DNA from: Amycolatopsis viridis
Lineage (GTDB): Bacteria; Actinomycetota; Actinomycetes; Mycobacteriales; Pseudonocardiaceae
Assembly: GCF_011758765.1 (NCBI RefSeq)
Contig: NZ_JAANOU010000001.1
Location: 2,542,001-2,606,000, forward strand
Length of the DNA stretch: 64,000 bases
Direction: 5' to 3'
Shown here: positions 19,969 through 28,673 of the stretch, in pieces
Layout: every line of letters starts with the position of its first letter
Numbering within the stretch: the stretch's first letter is position 1
Notes under the pieces: generated by a model
Seen by the model: only the letters and a program-made list of their open reading frames with translations
Told to the model about the DNA's origin: nothing
The model's database searches: none
Made by a program: the position numbers and the translations under genes

Positions 19969-21440
19969 CCGGCGTGGTGGTCGCGCCGATGCGCGTCGAG
20001 GCGGCGGCACTGCGGGTGCCGGGCCTGACGGTGCTGCGCGGCGGGATGGGCCCGCGCCGGGCGGCCGAGTCGGCGCAGCGGTTGACCGCGGCCGGCCGGC
20101 CGGTCCTGGTGGCGGGTGTGGGTGGTGCGCTGGTGCCGCAGGTGCGGCCGGGTGATCTGGTGGTGGCCACCGAGATCGATGGGCCCGCCGGACGGGTGCC
20201 GCTGCCGTCCGCGCCGTTGCTGGCGGCCGCGCTGCGGCGGCACGGGCTGACTGTCCACCTGGGACCGATCGCGTCGGCACCGTCCGTGGTGGACGGTGCG
20301 GACCGGGCCCGGTTCGCCGCCCGCGGGGCCATCGCGGTCGACATGGAGTCCGCGGAGTTCGCCGCCCTGCCCGGTCCGCTGGCCGTTGTACGGGCCATCG
20401 TGGACACCCCGGACCAGCCGCTGTGGCGGCCGGGGACCGTGCTGCGCGGCATCAGCGGGCTGCGCTCGCTGCGGGCCGCGGTGCCGGCGCTGCGCGAATG
20501 GTGTGACGCGGCCGGCGACGGTGACCTGCTGCTCGCCAGCCCGCGGTCGTTCTGCGCCGGGGTCGAGCGGGCGATCCAGATCGTCGAGCGGGCGCTGGAC
20601 CGGTACGGCGCCCCGGTCTACGTGCGCCGTCAGGTGGTGCACAACGCGCACGTCGTGCACCGGCTGGAGGCGATGGGCGCCGTGTTCGTGGCGGAGGTCG
20701 ACGAGATTCCGCGAGGCGCGACCACGGTGCTCGCCGCGCACGGGGTCGCTCCCGCGGTGCGCGAGGCCGCCCGGGCGCGGGAGCTGCGCGTGGTCGACGC
20801 GACCTGCCCGCTGGTGATGAAGGTGCACAGCGAGGTCAAGCGCTACACCGGCCGCGGCGACACCGTGTTCCTCATCGGCCACGCCGACCACGAGGAGGTG
20901 GAGGGCACGGTCGGGGAGGCACCCGACCGGATCGTGGTGGTCGAGGACGCGGAGGCGGCGGCGCAGGTGCGGGTGCCCGACGGCACCGGTGTGGCCTACG
21001 CGATGCAGACCACGCTGGCCGTCGACGAGGCGGAGGAGATCGCTGCGGTGCTGCGGGCGCGGTTCCCGTCGATCGCCGGCCCCCGGCACGACGACATCTG
21101 TTATGCCACCACGAACCGGCAGCGCGCGGTGACGAAGGTGGCCCAGGAGGCGGATCTCGTCCTCGTGGTCGGCTCGGTGAACTCGTCCAACTCGCAGCGC
21201 CTGGTCGAGGTGGCGCGGCGGCGGGGGACGCGGGCCCGGCTCGTCGACGATGTGTCCGAAGTGGACCTGCGCTGGCTGGCCGGGGCGCGGCGGATCGGGA
21301 TCACCGCCGGTGCCTCGGCGCCACCGGATCTGGTGGCGGAGCTGGTGCGGTGCCTGCGCGGTGTGGGACGGTCGACGGTGACCGAGCACGCGGAGGCCGA
21401 GGAGGACCTGGTTTTCACATTACCCCGGGAGGTGAGCTAG
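19965..21440 (+). CDS. Fused HpnG-type adenosylhopane nucleosidase and IspH
   Basis: One uninterrupted 491-aa frame. Residues 1 to about 180 are a purine-nucleosidase fold: GVGGALVPQVRPGDLVVA, then a DMESAEFA catalytic motif near 126-133 and VRAIVDTPD. This matches the hopanoid-associated phosphorylase family that removes adenine from adenosylhopane. Residues about 190-491 are a full IspH (4-hydroxy-3-methylbut-2-enyl diphosphate reductase) with the three [4Fe-4S] cysteines C197, C281 and C379, plus VVHN, AAHG and TTNRQ motifs. No stop separates the halves; the nearest internal start is a GTG at 20481. The fusion ties terminal MEP-pathway flux to hopanoid synthesis. Confidence 0.92.
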   Translation: MTGVVVAPMRVEAAALRVPGLTVLRGGMGPRRAAESAQRLTAAGRPVLVAGVGGALVPQVRPGDLVVATEIDGPAGRVPLPSAPLLAAALRRHGLTVHLGPIASAPSVVDGADRARFAARGAIAVDMESAEFAALPGPLAVVRAIVDTPDQPLWRPGTVLRGISGLRSLRAAVPALREWCDAAGDGDLLLASPRSFCAGVERAIQIVERALDRYGAPVYVRRQVVHNAHVVHRLEAMGAVFVAEVDEIPRGATTVLAAHGVAPAVREAARARELRVVDATCPLVMKVHSEVKRYTGRGDTVFLIGHADHEEVEGTVGEAPDRIVVVEDAEAAAQVRVPDGTGVAYAMQTTLAVDEAEEIAAVLRARFPSIAGPRHDDICYATTNRQRAVTKVAQEADLVLVVGSVNSSNSQRLVEVARRRGTRARLVDDVSEVDLRWLAGARRIGITAGASAPPDLVAELVRCLRGVGRSTVTEHAEAEEDLVFTLPREVS

Positions 21441-21443
21441 ACC

Positions 21444-22448
21444 ATGGCGATGCCGTTACGCCAGTCGATCCGGCTGGGCGCGTTCCTGGCCAAGCAGAAG
21501 CTGCTGCGCAAGGACAAGTACGCGATCCTGGTCGAGCTGGAACCGCTGTTCGCGTGCAACCTCAAGTGCGGTGGGTGCGGGAAGATCCAGCAGCCGGCGC
21601 ACCTGCTCAAGCAGCGGATGCCGGTGCAGCAGGCGGTGGGTGCGGTGGAGGAGAGCGGTGCGCCGATGGTGTCCATCGCCGGTGGGGAACCGCTGATGCA
21701 CCCGCAGATCCACGAGATCACCCGGATCCTGCTGGAGCGCAACAAGATCGTGTTCCTGTGCACGAACGCGCTGCTGCTGCCCAAGCACATCCACAAGTTC
21801 AAGCCGCACCGGAACTTCACGTGGATGGTGCACATCGACGGGCTGGCCGAGAAGCACGACGCCTCGGTGCGCAAGGAGGGCGGCTTCCAGGCCGCCGTCG
21901 ACGCGATCCAGCTCGCGAAGTCGAAGGGCTTCAAGGTGATGACGAACACGACGTTCTTCAACACCGACACCCCGCAGGACGTCATCGACGTGCTGGACTA
22001 CCTCAACGACGTCGTCAAGGTCGACAACATGCAGCTCTCGCCCGGGTACGCCTACGAGAAGGCCCCGGACCAGGAGCACTTCCTCGGGGTGCAGCAGACG
22101 CGGGAGCTGTTCGCCAAGGCGTTCGCGGACGGGCGCCGCAAGAAGTGGCGGCTCAACCACTCGCCGGTGTTCCTCGACTTCATCGAGGGCAAGCGGGACC
22201 TGGAGTGCACGCCGTGGGGCATCCCGTCCTACTCGCTGCTGGGCTGGCAGCGGCCGTGCTACCTGCTCGACGACGGCTACGCCAAGACGTGGCGGGAGCT
22301 GATCGAGGAGACCGAGTGGGACAAGTTCGGCCGGGGCAAGGACCCGAGGTGCGCGAACTGCATGGCGCACTGCGGTTACGAACCGACGGCCGTGATCGCG
22401 ACGACGAGCAGTCTCAAGGAGACGATCCGCGCCGCGGTCAGCGTCTGA
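21444..22448 (+). CDS. hpnH: Adenosylhopane-forming radical SAM enzyme
   Basis: 334 aa. Radical SAM cluster motif C38-N-L-K-C42-G-G-C45, then a SAM-binding GGEPLMHPQ and a cysteine-rich C-terminus (CANCMAHCGYEP) that may bind a second cluster or metal. HpnH adds 5'-deoxyadenosyl to diploptene, the first step of C35 hopanoid side chains. ATG 21444 is 3 nt after the ispH stop. Last gene of the operon. Confidence 0.96.
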   Translation: MAMPLRQSIRLGAFLAKQKLLRKDKYAILVELEPLFACNLKCGGCGKIQQPAHLLKQRMPVQQAVGAVEESGAPMVSIAGGEPLMHPQIHEITRILLERNKIVFLCTNALLLPKHIHKFKPHRNFTWMVHIDGLAEKHDASVRKEGGFQAAVDAIQLAKSKGFKVMTNTTFFNTDTPQDVIDVLDYLNDVVKVDNMQLSPGYAYEKAPDQEHFLGVQQTRELFAKAFADGRRKKWRLNHSPVFLDFIEGKRDLECTPWGIPSYSLLGWQRPCYLLDDGYAKTWRELIEETEWDKFGRGKDPRCANCMAHCGYEPTAVIATTSSLKETIRAAVSV

Positions 22449-22461
22449 CCCGGACCCGGTA

Positions 22462-22492
22462 GCGCGGGGGCGATCACCGCTCGTCCCCGCGC
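22462..22492 (+). terminator. Terminator hairpin of the hopanoid operon
   Basis: Arms 22462-22473 and 22481-22492 pair over 12 bp with a single G-U wobble and a 7-nt loop. It begins 14 nt after hpnH. No U-tract follows, as is usual in high-GC actinomycetes. Confidence 0.75.
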
Positions 22493-22644
22493 CGCCGGTC
22501 AGCTGGCGAAGAACTGGTGATCCACCGCGCCGGGCGGGGCGAGGCAGTCCTCGTCGCCGTGGCGTCCGGCGGGATCCACGTCCGCCGAACATCGCCTCCG
22601 CCGGTGCGGCGGACGATTCGACGCGCGGTGTGCCAGGCACCCCT

Positions 22645-22691
22645 GGTATTCCTATACCGGGTGAGTGCTAGGGTTCCGGTATAACTATACC
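22645..22691. promoter_or_regulatory. Two identical-arm operators before the methionine aminopeptidase gene
   Basis: GGTATTCCTATACC (22645-22658) and GGTATAACTATACC (22678-22691) share perfect 5-bp arms GGTAT/ATACC and a 4-nt spacer. They are 33 bp apart, about three helical turns, so a dimeric regulator could bind both on one face. The second copy contains a TATAAC that may be the -10 box; the gene starts 24 nt further on. Confidence 0.7.
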
Positions 22692-22715
22692 GACACCCTG
22701 GGACGCGAGGTACCC

Positions 22716-23501
22716 GTGATCGAGTTGAAGACGCCGGCGGAGATCGAGCGCATGCACGTGGCCGGGCGGTTCGTCGCCGAGGTGCTCTCCGAGGTGGGCC
22801 GGCTGGCCGAGGTGGGCGTCAACCTCCTGGACCTGGAGCACCACGTGCGCGGGATGATCACCCGGCGCGGAGCGCAGTCCTGCTACTGGGACTACGCACC
22901 CTCGTTCGGCCGGGGCCCCTTCCGCAACGTCATCTGCCTGTCGGTCAACGACGCCGTCCTGCACGGCCTGCCCCACGACTACACCCTGCGCGACGGGGAC
23001 GTGCTCACCGCCGACCTCGCCGTCGGCATCGACGGCTGGGTGGCCGACTCGGCGCGCACCGTCGTCGTCGGTACCGCCGCCGAGGAGGACCTGCGGATCG
23101 TCCGCGCCACGGAGGAAGCGCTCGCGGCGGCGATCGAGGCGGCACGACCGGGCAACCGCCTGGGCGACATCTCGGCGGCGATCTGGTCCGTCGCCCGGGC
23201 GCACGGCTACCCGGTCAACACCGAGTTCGGCGGACACGGCATCGGCCGCACCATGCACGAGGACCCGCACGTGCCCAACAAGGGGCACGCGGGGCGGGGG
23301 CTGACGCTGCGGCCCGGGCTGACCCTCGCGCTGGAACCCTGGTTCGCCCGCACGACCGACCGGATCGTCCACGACGCGGACGGCTGGACGATCCGGTCGG
23401 CCGACGGTTCCCGCACCGCCCACTCCGAGCACACGGTCGCCATCACCGAGGACGGCCCCCTGGTGCTCACCCGGCGCGCGGAGGAGTCGGCGGGGCGCTA
23501 G
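22716..23501 (+). CDS. map: Type I methionine aminopeptidase
   Basis: 261 aa, pita-bread metallopeptidase that removes N-terminal methionine. All five metal ligands are present: D100, D111, H174, E207 and E238; the H in MHEDP also fits. GTG 22716 has GCGAGG 5 nt upstream. The gene lies after the hopanoid terminator under its own promoter with two palindromic operators, unusual for a housekeeping map, so this may be a second, regulated copy. Confidence 0.92.
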   Translation: MIELKTPAEIERMHVAGRFVAEVLSEVGRLAEVGVNLLDLEHHVRGMITRRGAQSCYWDYAPSFGRGPFRNVICLSVNDAVLHGLPHDYTLRDGDVLTADLAVGIDGWVADSARTVVVGTAAEEDLRIVRATEEALAAAIEAARPGNRLGDISAAIWSVARAHGYPVNTEFGGHGIGRTMHEDPHVPNKGHAGRGLTLRPGLTLALEPWFARTTDRIVHDADGWTIRSADGSRTAHSEHTVAITEDGPLVLTRRAEESAGR

Positions 23502-23513
23502 GCGCGACTGGGC

Positions 23514-24485
23514 CTACGGGATCAGTAGCAGCTTGCCGGTCGTGCGGCGGGCCTGCAGGTCCTCGTGCGCCTTCGCCGCCTCGGCGAGCGGGTAGCGACC
23601 GCCGATCCGCACCGTCAGCGCGCCGGAGGTCACCGCCTCGAACAGCTCGCCCGCCCGCCAGTCCAGTTCCTCCCGGGTCCGCACGTAGTGGGCCGACGTC
23701 GGCCGCGTCAGGTACACCGATCCGGCCTTGTTGAGCCGCTGCGGGTCGACCGGCGGGACCGGGCCGCTCGCGGCGCCGAAGAGCACCAGGAACCCCCGCA
23801 CCCGCAGGCTGGCCAGGCTGCCGTCGAACGTGGTCCGGCCGACCCCGTCGTACACCGCGGCGACCCCTTCGCCGTCGGTCAGGCGCCGGACCTCCTCGGC
23901 GAAGTCCACCTGGTCGTAGCGGATCACCTCGTCCACGCCGGCCTCCCGGGCCAGCGCCTCCTTCTCCGCGGTGGACACCGTGCCGATCACCCGCGCGCCG
24001 CGTGCCTTGGCCAGTTGCGTCAGCAGCAGGCCCACCCCGCCCGCGGCCGCGTGCAGCAGGATCGTGTCGCCCTCGGCCACCTCGTAGGTCGACCGGACCA
24101 GGTAGTGCGCCGTGACGCCCTGCAGCAGGGTCGCGGCGGCCACCTCGTCGGACACGCCGTCCGGGATCCGCACCGCGCTGCGTGCCGGGACCCGGGCCCG
24201 CTGCGTGTAGCCGCCGAGCACGCCCTGCCAGGCGACCCGGTCGCCGACCTGGAAACCGGTGACGTCCGAACCGACCGCGGCGACCGTTCCGGCGCCCTCC
24301 TGGCCCAGCGTCGCGGGCAGGTCCAGCGGGTAGCTCCCGCTGCGGTGGTAGGTGTCGATGTAGTTCACGCCCGCGGCCGCGACGTCCACCAGCAGCTCGT
24401 CCGGCCCCGGATCGCCGACCTCCACCTCGGCGACCTCCAGCACCTCGGGTCCGCCGGTCCGCCGAATCTGCACTGCCGTGGGCAT
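23514..24485 (-). CDS. NADPH:quinone oxidoreductase (zinc-free MDR family)
   Basis: 323 aa. The GVNYIDTYHRSG motif near residue 40 and the nucleotide-binding AAAGGVGLLLTQLA near 145 are typical of QOR/zeta-crystallin enzymes, which reduce quinones with NADPH. The C-terminal RRTTGKLLLIP matches the family. ATG 24485 has an AGGAGGAG ribosome-binding site. It corresponds to M. tuberculosis Rv1454c (qor) in position. Convergent with map. Confidence 0.93.
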   Translation of the reverse strand: MPTAVQIRRTGGPEVLEVAEVEVGDPGPDELLVDVAAAGVNYIDTYHRSGSYPLDLPATLGQEGAGTVAAVGSDVTGFQVGDRVAWQGVLGGYTQRARVPARSAVRIPDGVSDEVAAATLLQGVTAHYLVRSTYEVAEGDTILLHAAAGGVGLLLTQLAKARGARVIGTVSTAEKEALAREAGVDEVIRYDQVDFAEEVRRLTDGEGVAAVYDGVGRTTFDGSLASLRVRGFLVLFGAASGPVPPVDPQRLNKAGSVYLTRPTSAHYVRTREELDWRAGELFEAVTSGALTVRIGGRYPLAEAAKAHEDLQARRTTGKLLLIP

Positions 24486-24551
24486 CGTGTGTCTCCTCCT
24501 GACGTGGTCGGGTTCACCCCGTACAAGCCGGTGGGGCCGCCCGATCTTCCT

Positions 24552-24557
24552 TAAGAT
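24552..24557 (+). promoter_or_regulatory. -10 box of a leaderless promoter
   Basis: TAAGAT ends 6 nt before the ATG at 24564, and no ribosome-binding site is visible. Confidence 0.6.
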
Positions 24558-24563
24558 GCCGGC

Positions 24564-24869
24564 ATGGCTGAAGAGACCGAGGCACCGGCGCCCACCGCCC
24601 AGCAGCTTACGACCGCCCGCCGATTCGTCGCCGAACACGGCAAGCCGGCCAAGGCCGTCGTGGAGAACATCGGCCGCGCCGGTGCACGCGTGGTGCTCGT
24701 CGGCCACGACGGTGCGCTCGGTGACATCGTTGTGCGCACCGTCGAGACCGGTCAGCAGCTGGTCGAGGCGGTCGAGGACCTCGAGCCGGCCGAATGGGAC
24801 TCGGCAACCGTCAACGAGACCCGGATCGGGCCCGGCCACCGCCGCCGGATGGCCGGGCACGCCCTGTAG
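24564..24869 (+). CDS. Conserved actinobacterial protein of unknown function (Rv1455-position)
   Basis: 101 aa, soluble, no signal peptide or membrane segment. Contains a central beta-rich stretch (ARVVLVGHDGALGDIVVRTVE) and a basic C-terminus. I do not recognise a characterised domain. It sits between qor and the desaturase/ctaA genes, where M. tuberculosis has Rv1455. Predicted leaderless start. Confidence 0.75.
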   Translation: MAEETEAPAPTAQQLTTARRFVAEHGKPAKAVVENIGRAGARVVLVGHDGALGDIVVRTVETGQQLVEAVEDLEPAEWDSATVNETRIGPGHRRRMAGHAL

Positions 24870-24872
24870 GGC

Positions 24873-25787
24873 TCACGCAACGGTTTGCAGCCGCTTCGCG
24901 GCGAGGCGCTCGGCCCGCGGCCAGCGCACGTCGTGCGCCCAGCCCAGCTTCTCGAAGATCCAGATCAGCCGCGCCGACACGTCCAGCTGCCCGCGCAGCA
25001 CCCCGTGCCGCGCGCACGTCGGGTCGGCGTGGTGCGAGTTGTGCCACGACTCGCCCATCGACAGGATCGCCAGCGGCCAGAAGTTCGCCGCCCGGTCCCG
25101 GCTGGCGAACGGCCGGTCGCCGATCATGTGGCAGATCGAGTTCACCGACCACGTCACGTGGTGCAGGAACGCGATCCGCACCAGCCCGGCCCAGAAGAAC
25201 GCGGTCACCGCGCCCCACCACGACCAGCTCAGCAGCCCGCCGAGCAGCGTGGGCAGAGCGAGGCTGAGCACGATCCACAGCCAGAACAGCTTGCTCACCA
25301 CCCGCAGGTCGCGGTCGGCCAGCAGGTCCGGTGCGAACCGCTCGTAGTTGGTCACCTCGCGCTCGAACATCCACCCCATGTGCGCGTGCCAGAACCCGCG
25401 CAGCAGCGCCGCCGGGCTCGTGCCGAACAGCCAGGGGGAGTGCGGGTCGCCCTCGCGGTCGGCGAAGGCGTGGTGCCGGCGATGGCTGGCCACCCAGAAC
25501 AGGACCGACCCCTGCACGGCCATGCTGCCGGCGATCGCCATCACGACCCGCAGCGGCCGTCCGGTCTTGAACGAGCCGTGCGTGAAGTGGCGGTGGTAGC
25601 CGACGGTCACGCCGAGCGTGGCGAACACGTAGAAGAACACCGCCAGGCCGAGGTCGAGCCAGGTCAGTCCCCAGCCCCACGCGAGTGGCACCGCGGTGAC
25701 CAGCGCGAGGAACGGGATCAGCAGGAACGCTTTGAGCACGATCATCTGACCGGTGGACCGGCGATGTGAAATCAGGGGTTTGGTCAT
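24873..25787 (-). CDS. Membrane fatty acyl-CoA desaturase (delta-9 type)
   Basis: 304 aa, four membrane segments and the three histidine boxes HRHFTH (65-70), HRRHH (102-106) and HNSHH (249-253) that bind the di-iron centre. It should insert a cis double bond in saturated acyl chains. ATG 25787 follows a GAGAGG site. Convergent with the small gene at 24564-24869. Confidence 0.94.
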   Translation of the reverse strand: MTKPLISHRRSTGQMIVLKAFLLIPFLALVTAVPLAWGWGLTWLDLGLAVFFYVFATLGVTVGYHRHFTHGSFKTGRPLRVVMAIAGSMAVQGSVLFWVASHRRHHAFADREGDPHSPWLFGTSPAALLRGFWHAHMGWMFEREVTNYERFAPDLLADRDLRVVSKLFWLWIVLSLALPTLLGGLLSWSWWGAVTAFFWAGLVRIAFLHHVTWSVNSICHMIGDRPFASRDRAANFWPLAILSMGESWHNSHHADPTCARHGVLRGQLDVSARLIWIFEKLGWAHDVRWPRAERLAAKRLQTVA

Positions 25788-25887
25788 GGGCGGTGGTTAC
25801 CTCTCTTCCCGGCCCCACCGTACGAGGCCGTCCTGGCGGATACCCCCCTCGGGCGTTACCACCGCGTGACGAGCGCGGAAATCCGGC

Positions 25888-26862
25888 TCACGCCGTGGTC
25901 AGCTCCGGGCTCTGGGGCGGGGCCGGTGCGGCGGGGACGACCGGGCCCCGGTCGCGGCAGCCGCACCACAGGGCGGCGGTCGCCACGATCACCAGCGCCG
26001 AGCCCAGCACGTGCAGCGACACCAGCGCCTCCGGGATGCCGAGTGCGTACTGCACCGACCCCAGCACACCCTGCGCGAGCGCCACCACCCAGACGACCGC
26101 GTAGCGCCGCCACACCGCCGGCGGGGTGCCGCCGCGCATCAGGACCAGGCCGAACATCGCGAGCACGAGCAGGTAACACACCAGCAGACCACCGTGGACC
26201 TGGGCGAGCACCTCGATCGGCGCGTCCAGCCGGTGGGTCGCCGGGTCGCCGCCGTGCGGGCCGGCGCCGGTCACCGTGGTGCCGGCGATCAGCACCGCCC
26301 ACATCGCGACCACGAGGGTGACCAGCAGCTTCTTCGCCAGCGGCGGGACCAGCCACCGCGCCGGCTCGTCGCCCTCGCCGAACGCGCGGACCAGCAGCAC
26401 CGCCAGCCACACCAGCGGCGTGGAGACCAGGAAGTGGATCGCGACCGTCCACCACTCCAGCTTCGCGAGCACCGTCATCCCGCCGACCACGGCCTGCAGT
26501 ACGACTCCGCCGGGCATTGCCCAGGCGAGCCGGAGCGCCCGCCGGCGCTCCGGGTGGGCGATCTGCACCCGCCACGCGGCGAGCACCGCCAGCGCGGAGA
26601 CCAGGATGACCACCACGGTGAGCAGCCGGTTGCTGAACTCGATCCACTGGTTGAGCGTCTCGAGCTCGGGGTGCGCGACCGGCACCAGGCTGCCCGGGAA
26701 GCACTGCGGCCAGGTGGGGCAGCCCAGACCCGATCCGGTGACACGGACGACCGAGCCGGTGACCCCGATGCCCGCCTGGGCGACCACCGCGGCGACGGCG
26801 ATCGCGCGCTGCACGGAGCGCGACGGGTAGGGCAGGCGGGCGATCAGGGACTTCAGTGCCAC
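25888..26862 (-). CDS. ctaA: Heme A synthase (COX15/CtaA)
   Basis: 324 aa with eight membrane segments. Contains the paired cysteine loop GLGCPTWPQCFPG, the early heme-ligand region ETLNQWIEFSNR and later conserved histidines in WWTVAIHFLVS, LAQVHGG and VSLHVLGSA. It oxidises the heme O methyl group to make heme A, following CtaB. GTG 26862 sits 6 nt after a -10 box. Confidence 0.93.
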   Translation of the reverse strand: MALKSLIARLPYPSRSVQRAIAVAAVVAQAGIGVTGSVVRVTGSGLGCPTWPQCFPGSLVPVAHPELETLNQWIEFSNRLLTVVVILVSALAVLAAWRVQIAHPERRRALRLAWAMPGGVVLQAVVGGMTVLAKLEWWTVAIHFLVSTPLVWLAVLLVRAFGEGDEPARWLVPPLAKKLLVTLVVAMWAVLIAGTTVTGAGPHGGDPATHRLDAPIEVLAQVHGGLLVCYLLVLAMFGLVLMRGGTPPAVWRRYAVVWVVALAQGVLGSVQYALGIPEALVSLHVLGSALVIVATAALWCGCRDRGPVVPAAPAPPQSPELTTA

Positions 26863-26868
26863 GCGGAA

Positions 26869-26874
26869 ATAGTA
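26869..26874 (-). promoter_or_regulatory. -10 box of a leaderless promoter (ctaA)
   Basis: On the minus strand TACTAT ends 6 nt before the ctaA GTG at 26862. Confidence 0.55.
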
Positions 26875-26931
26875 GACGGGCGCGAAGCGCCTCCGTTGAG
26901 GGCGGTGGCGGGAGACGAGCGGGCCCCGGCG

Positions 26932-27726
26932 CTACGTCAGTTTCGTCGTGCGGCTGGCCAGTGCCGCCGCCAGCACGCCCCACCCGGCGAGCACGGCGAC
27001 CGGGCCCGCGGCGAGCTGCCCGTGCACCAGCGCGGCCCGCAGCCCTTCGGCCAGCGCCCCGGAGGGCAGCAGCTCGATGATCGTCGCCGCCCCGGCGGGC
27101 AGCGCCGAGGGCGCGAGCAGGATCCCGCCCGCGAGCAGCAGCACGAACCACACGATGTTGGCCAGCGCCAGCACCACCTCGGCGCGCAGCGAACCGCCGA
27201 GCAGCACGCCCAGCGCGCCGAAGCTCAGCGTGCCGGCCACCAGCAGCAGGACCGCCTCGGCGATCCCGGCGCCCGACGGCGTCCAGCCGAGGAACGCGGC
27301 GACCACGCCCAGCACGACGACCTGCAGCAGCACCACCACCAGCGCGGCGACGATCCGGCCCGCGACGAGCAGCCACCGCGGGATGGCCGTGGCCGACAGC
27401 CGCTTGAGCACGCCGTAGCGGCGGTCGAACCCGAGCGCGATGGCCTGCCCGGTGAACGCCGAGGACATCACCGCGAGCGCGAAGATGCGCGGCGTGACCC
27501 AGTCCACCTTGGCGACCCCGTCGAGGTCGCCGGTGGGCAGGATGTTCAGCAGCGTCAGGCCGATCAGCAGGGCCAGCGGGATGAGCAGGGTGAGCAGGAT
27601 CTGCTCACCGTTGCGCAGGGTGAGGCTGGTTTCCAGCTTCGCGTGGGTGAGCAGCATCCGGGTGCGGCGGCCCGGACCGGGCGCGGGGGTGAAGGTTCCG
27701 GCGGGGAACCGGGCCGGTGCGGTCAC
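26932..27726 (-). CDS. ABC-2 type transporter permease
   Basis: 264 aa with six membrane segments; cytosolic N-terminus of about 40 residues. The layout matches ABC-2 export permeases. GTG 27726 overlaps the stop of the upstream ATPase gene by 4 nt, so the two are translated together. It corresponds in position to M. tuberculosis Rv1457c. Substrate unknown; neighbours suggest an envelope or lipid role. Confidence 0.88.
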   Translation of the reverse strand: MTAPARFPAGTFTPAPGPGRRTRMLLTHAKLETSLTLRNGEQILLTLLIPLALLIGLTLLNILPTGDLDGVAKVDWVTPRIFALAVMSSAFTGQAIALGFDRRYGVLKRLSATAIPRWLLVAGRIVAALVVVLLQVVVLGVVAAFLGWTPSGAGIAEAVLLLVAGTLSFGALGVLLGGSLRAEVVLALANIVWFVLLLAGGILLAPSALPAGAATIIELLPSGALAEGLRAALVHGQLAAGPVAVLAGWGVLAAALASRTTKLT

Positions 27727-28649
27727 GAGCGCAGCTCCCGTCCGGTCAGCTCGAGGAAGACCTCTTCCAGGTCGCGCTTGCCGACGTGCAGCTCCTCGGC
27801 CAGCACGCCCTGCTGCGCGCACCACGCCGTCACCGTCGACACCACCTGCGGGTTCACGCTCCCGGACACCTGGTAGCTGCCCGGCGCGGACTCCTGCACG
27901 CGGTAGCCCTCGGGCAGCGCGGCCGACAGCAGTTCGGTGTCCAGCCCCGCGCGGGCCTTGAACCGCAGCTGCGCGGCGTCGGAGTCGTCCGCGGTCAGCG
28001 CGCTCGGCGTGCCCTCGGCGATCACCTTGCCGTGGTCGACGATCACCACGTCGTCGGCCAGCGCCTCGGCCTCCTCCATCAGGTGGGTGGTGAGCAGGAC
28101 GCTCACCCCGTCGGCCCGCAGTGCGCCGAGCAGGTCCCACACCAGGCGGCGGGCCTGCGGGTCCATACCGGCGGTCGGCTCGTCGAGGAACACCAGCTCG
28201 GGGCGCCCGACCAGGGCGCACGCCAGCGACAACCGCTGCTGCTGCCCGCCGGAGAGGCGCTTGAACGGGGTGCGGCGCGCCGGGGTGAGGCCGAGGACGT
28301 CGAGCAGCCACTCGGGGTCCAGCGGGCTGGCGGCGCACGAGGCGACCAGTCCGAGCATCTCGCCGGCCCGGACACCCGGGTAGGCGCCGCCGCCCTGCGG
28401 CATCACACCGACCCGGGGACGCAGCGCGGCGCCGTCGCGAGCGGGATCCAGGCCCAGCACGCGCACCGACCCGGCGTCGGCGCGGCGGAAGCCTTCGCAG
28501 ATCTCGACGGTGGTGGTCTTGCCGGCACCGTTGGGACCGAGCAGTGCGAGCAGGCGCCCGCGGTGCATCTTCAAGTCCAGGCCGTCGACCGCGGTCTTCG
28601 AGCCGTACCGCTTCACCAGCCCGGTGATCTCGACGGCAGGTGTGCTCAC
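27723..28649 (-). CDS. ABC exporter ATP-binding protein
   Basis: 308 aa. Walker A GPNGAGKTTT, signature LSGGQQQR, Walker B LVFLDEPTAGMDP and switch H in TTHLMEEAE. A C-terminal extension of about 90 residues follows the ATPase core, typical of drug or lipid exporters. GTG 28649 is preferred; a TTG lies 9 nt further upstream. Partner of the downstream permease. Confidence 0.92.
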   Translation of the reverse strand: MSTPAVEITGLVKRYGSKTAVDGLDLKMHRGRLLALLGPNGAGKTTTVEICEGFRRADAGSVRVLGLDPARDGAALRPRVGVMPQGGGAYPGVRAGEMLGLVASCAASPLDPEWLLDVLGLTPARRTPFKRLSGGQQQRLSLACALVGRPELVFLDEPTAGMDPQARRLVWDLLGALRADGVSVLLTTHLMEEAEALADDVVIVDHGKVIAEGTPSALTADDSDAAQLRFKARAGLDTELLSAALPEGYRVQESAPGSYQVSGSVNPQVVSTVTAWCAQQGVLAEELHVGKRDLEEVFLELTGRELRS

Positions 28650-28673
28650 GACTGTCAAGCGTACGACCCCGGC

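Noticed and set aside
22499-22600. Small minus-strand frame ending GAVDHQFFAS before map
   Set aside because: No convincing start codon or ribosome-binding site, and it begins in the map promoter region; too weak to call a gene.
22678-22691. tRNA-like or riboswitch structure before map
   Set aside because: Only a 5-bp-arm palindrome is present, with no cloverleaf or conserved riboswitch core; an operator explains it better.
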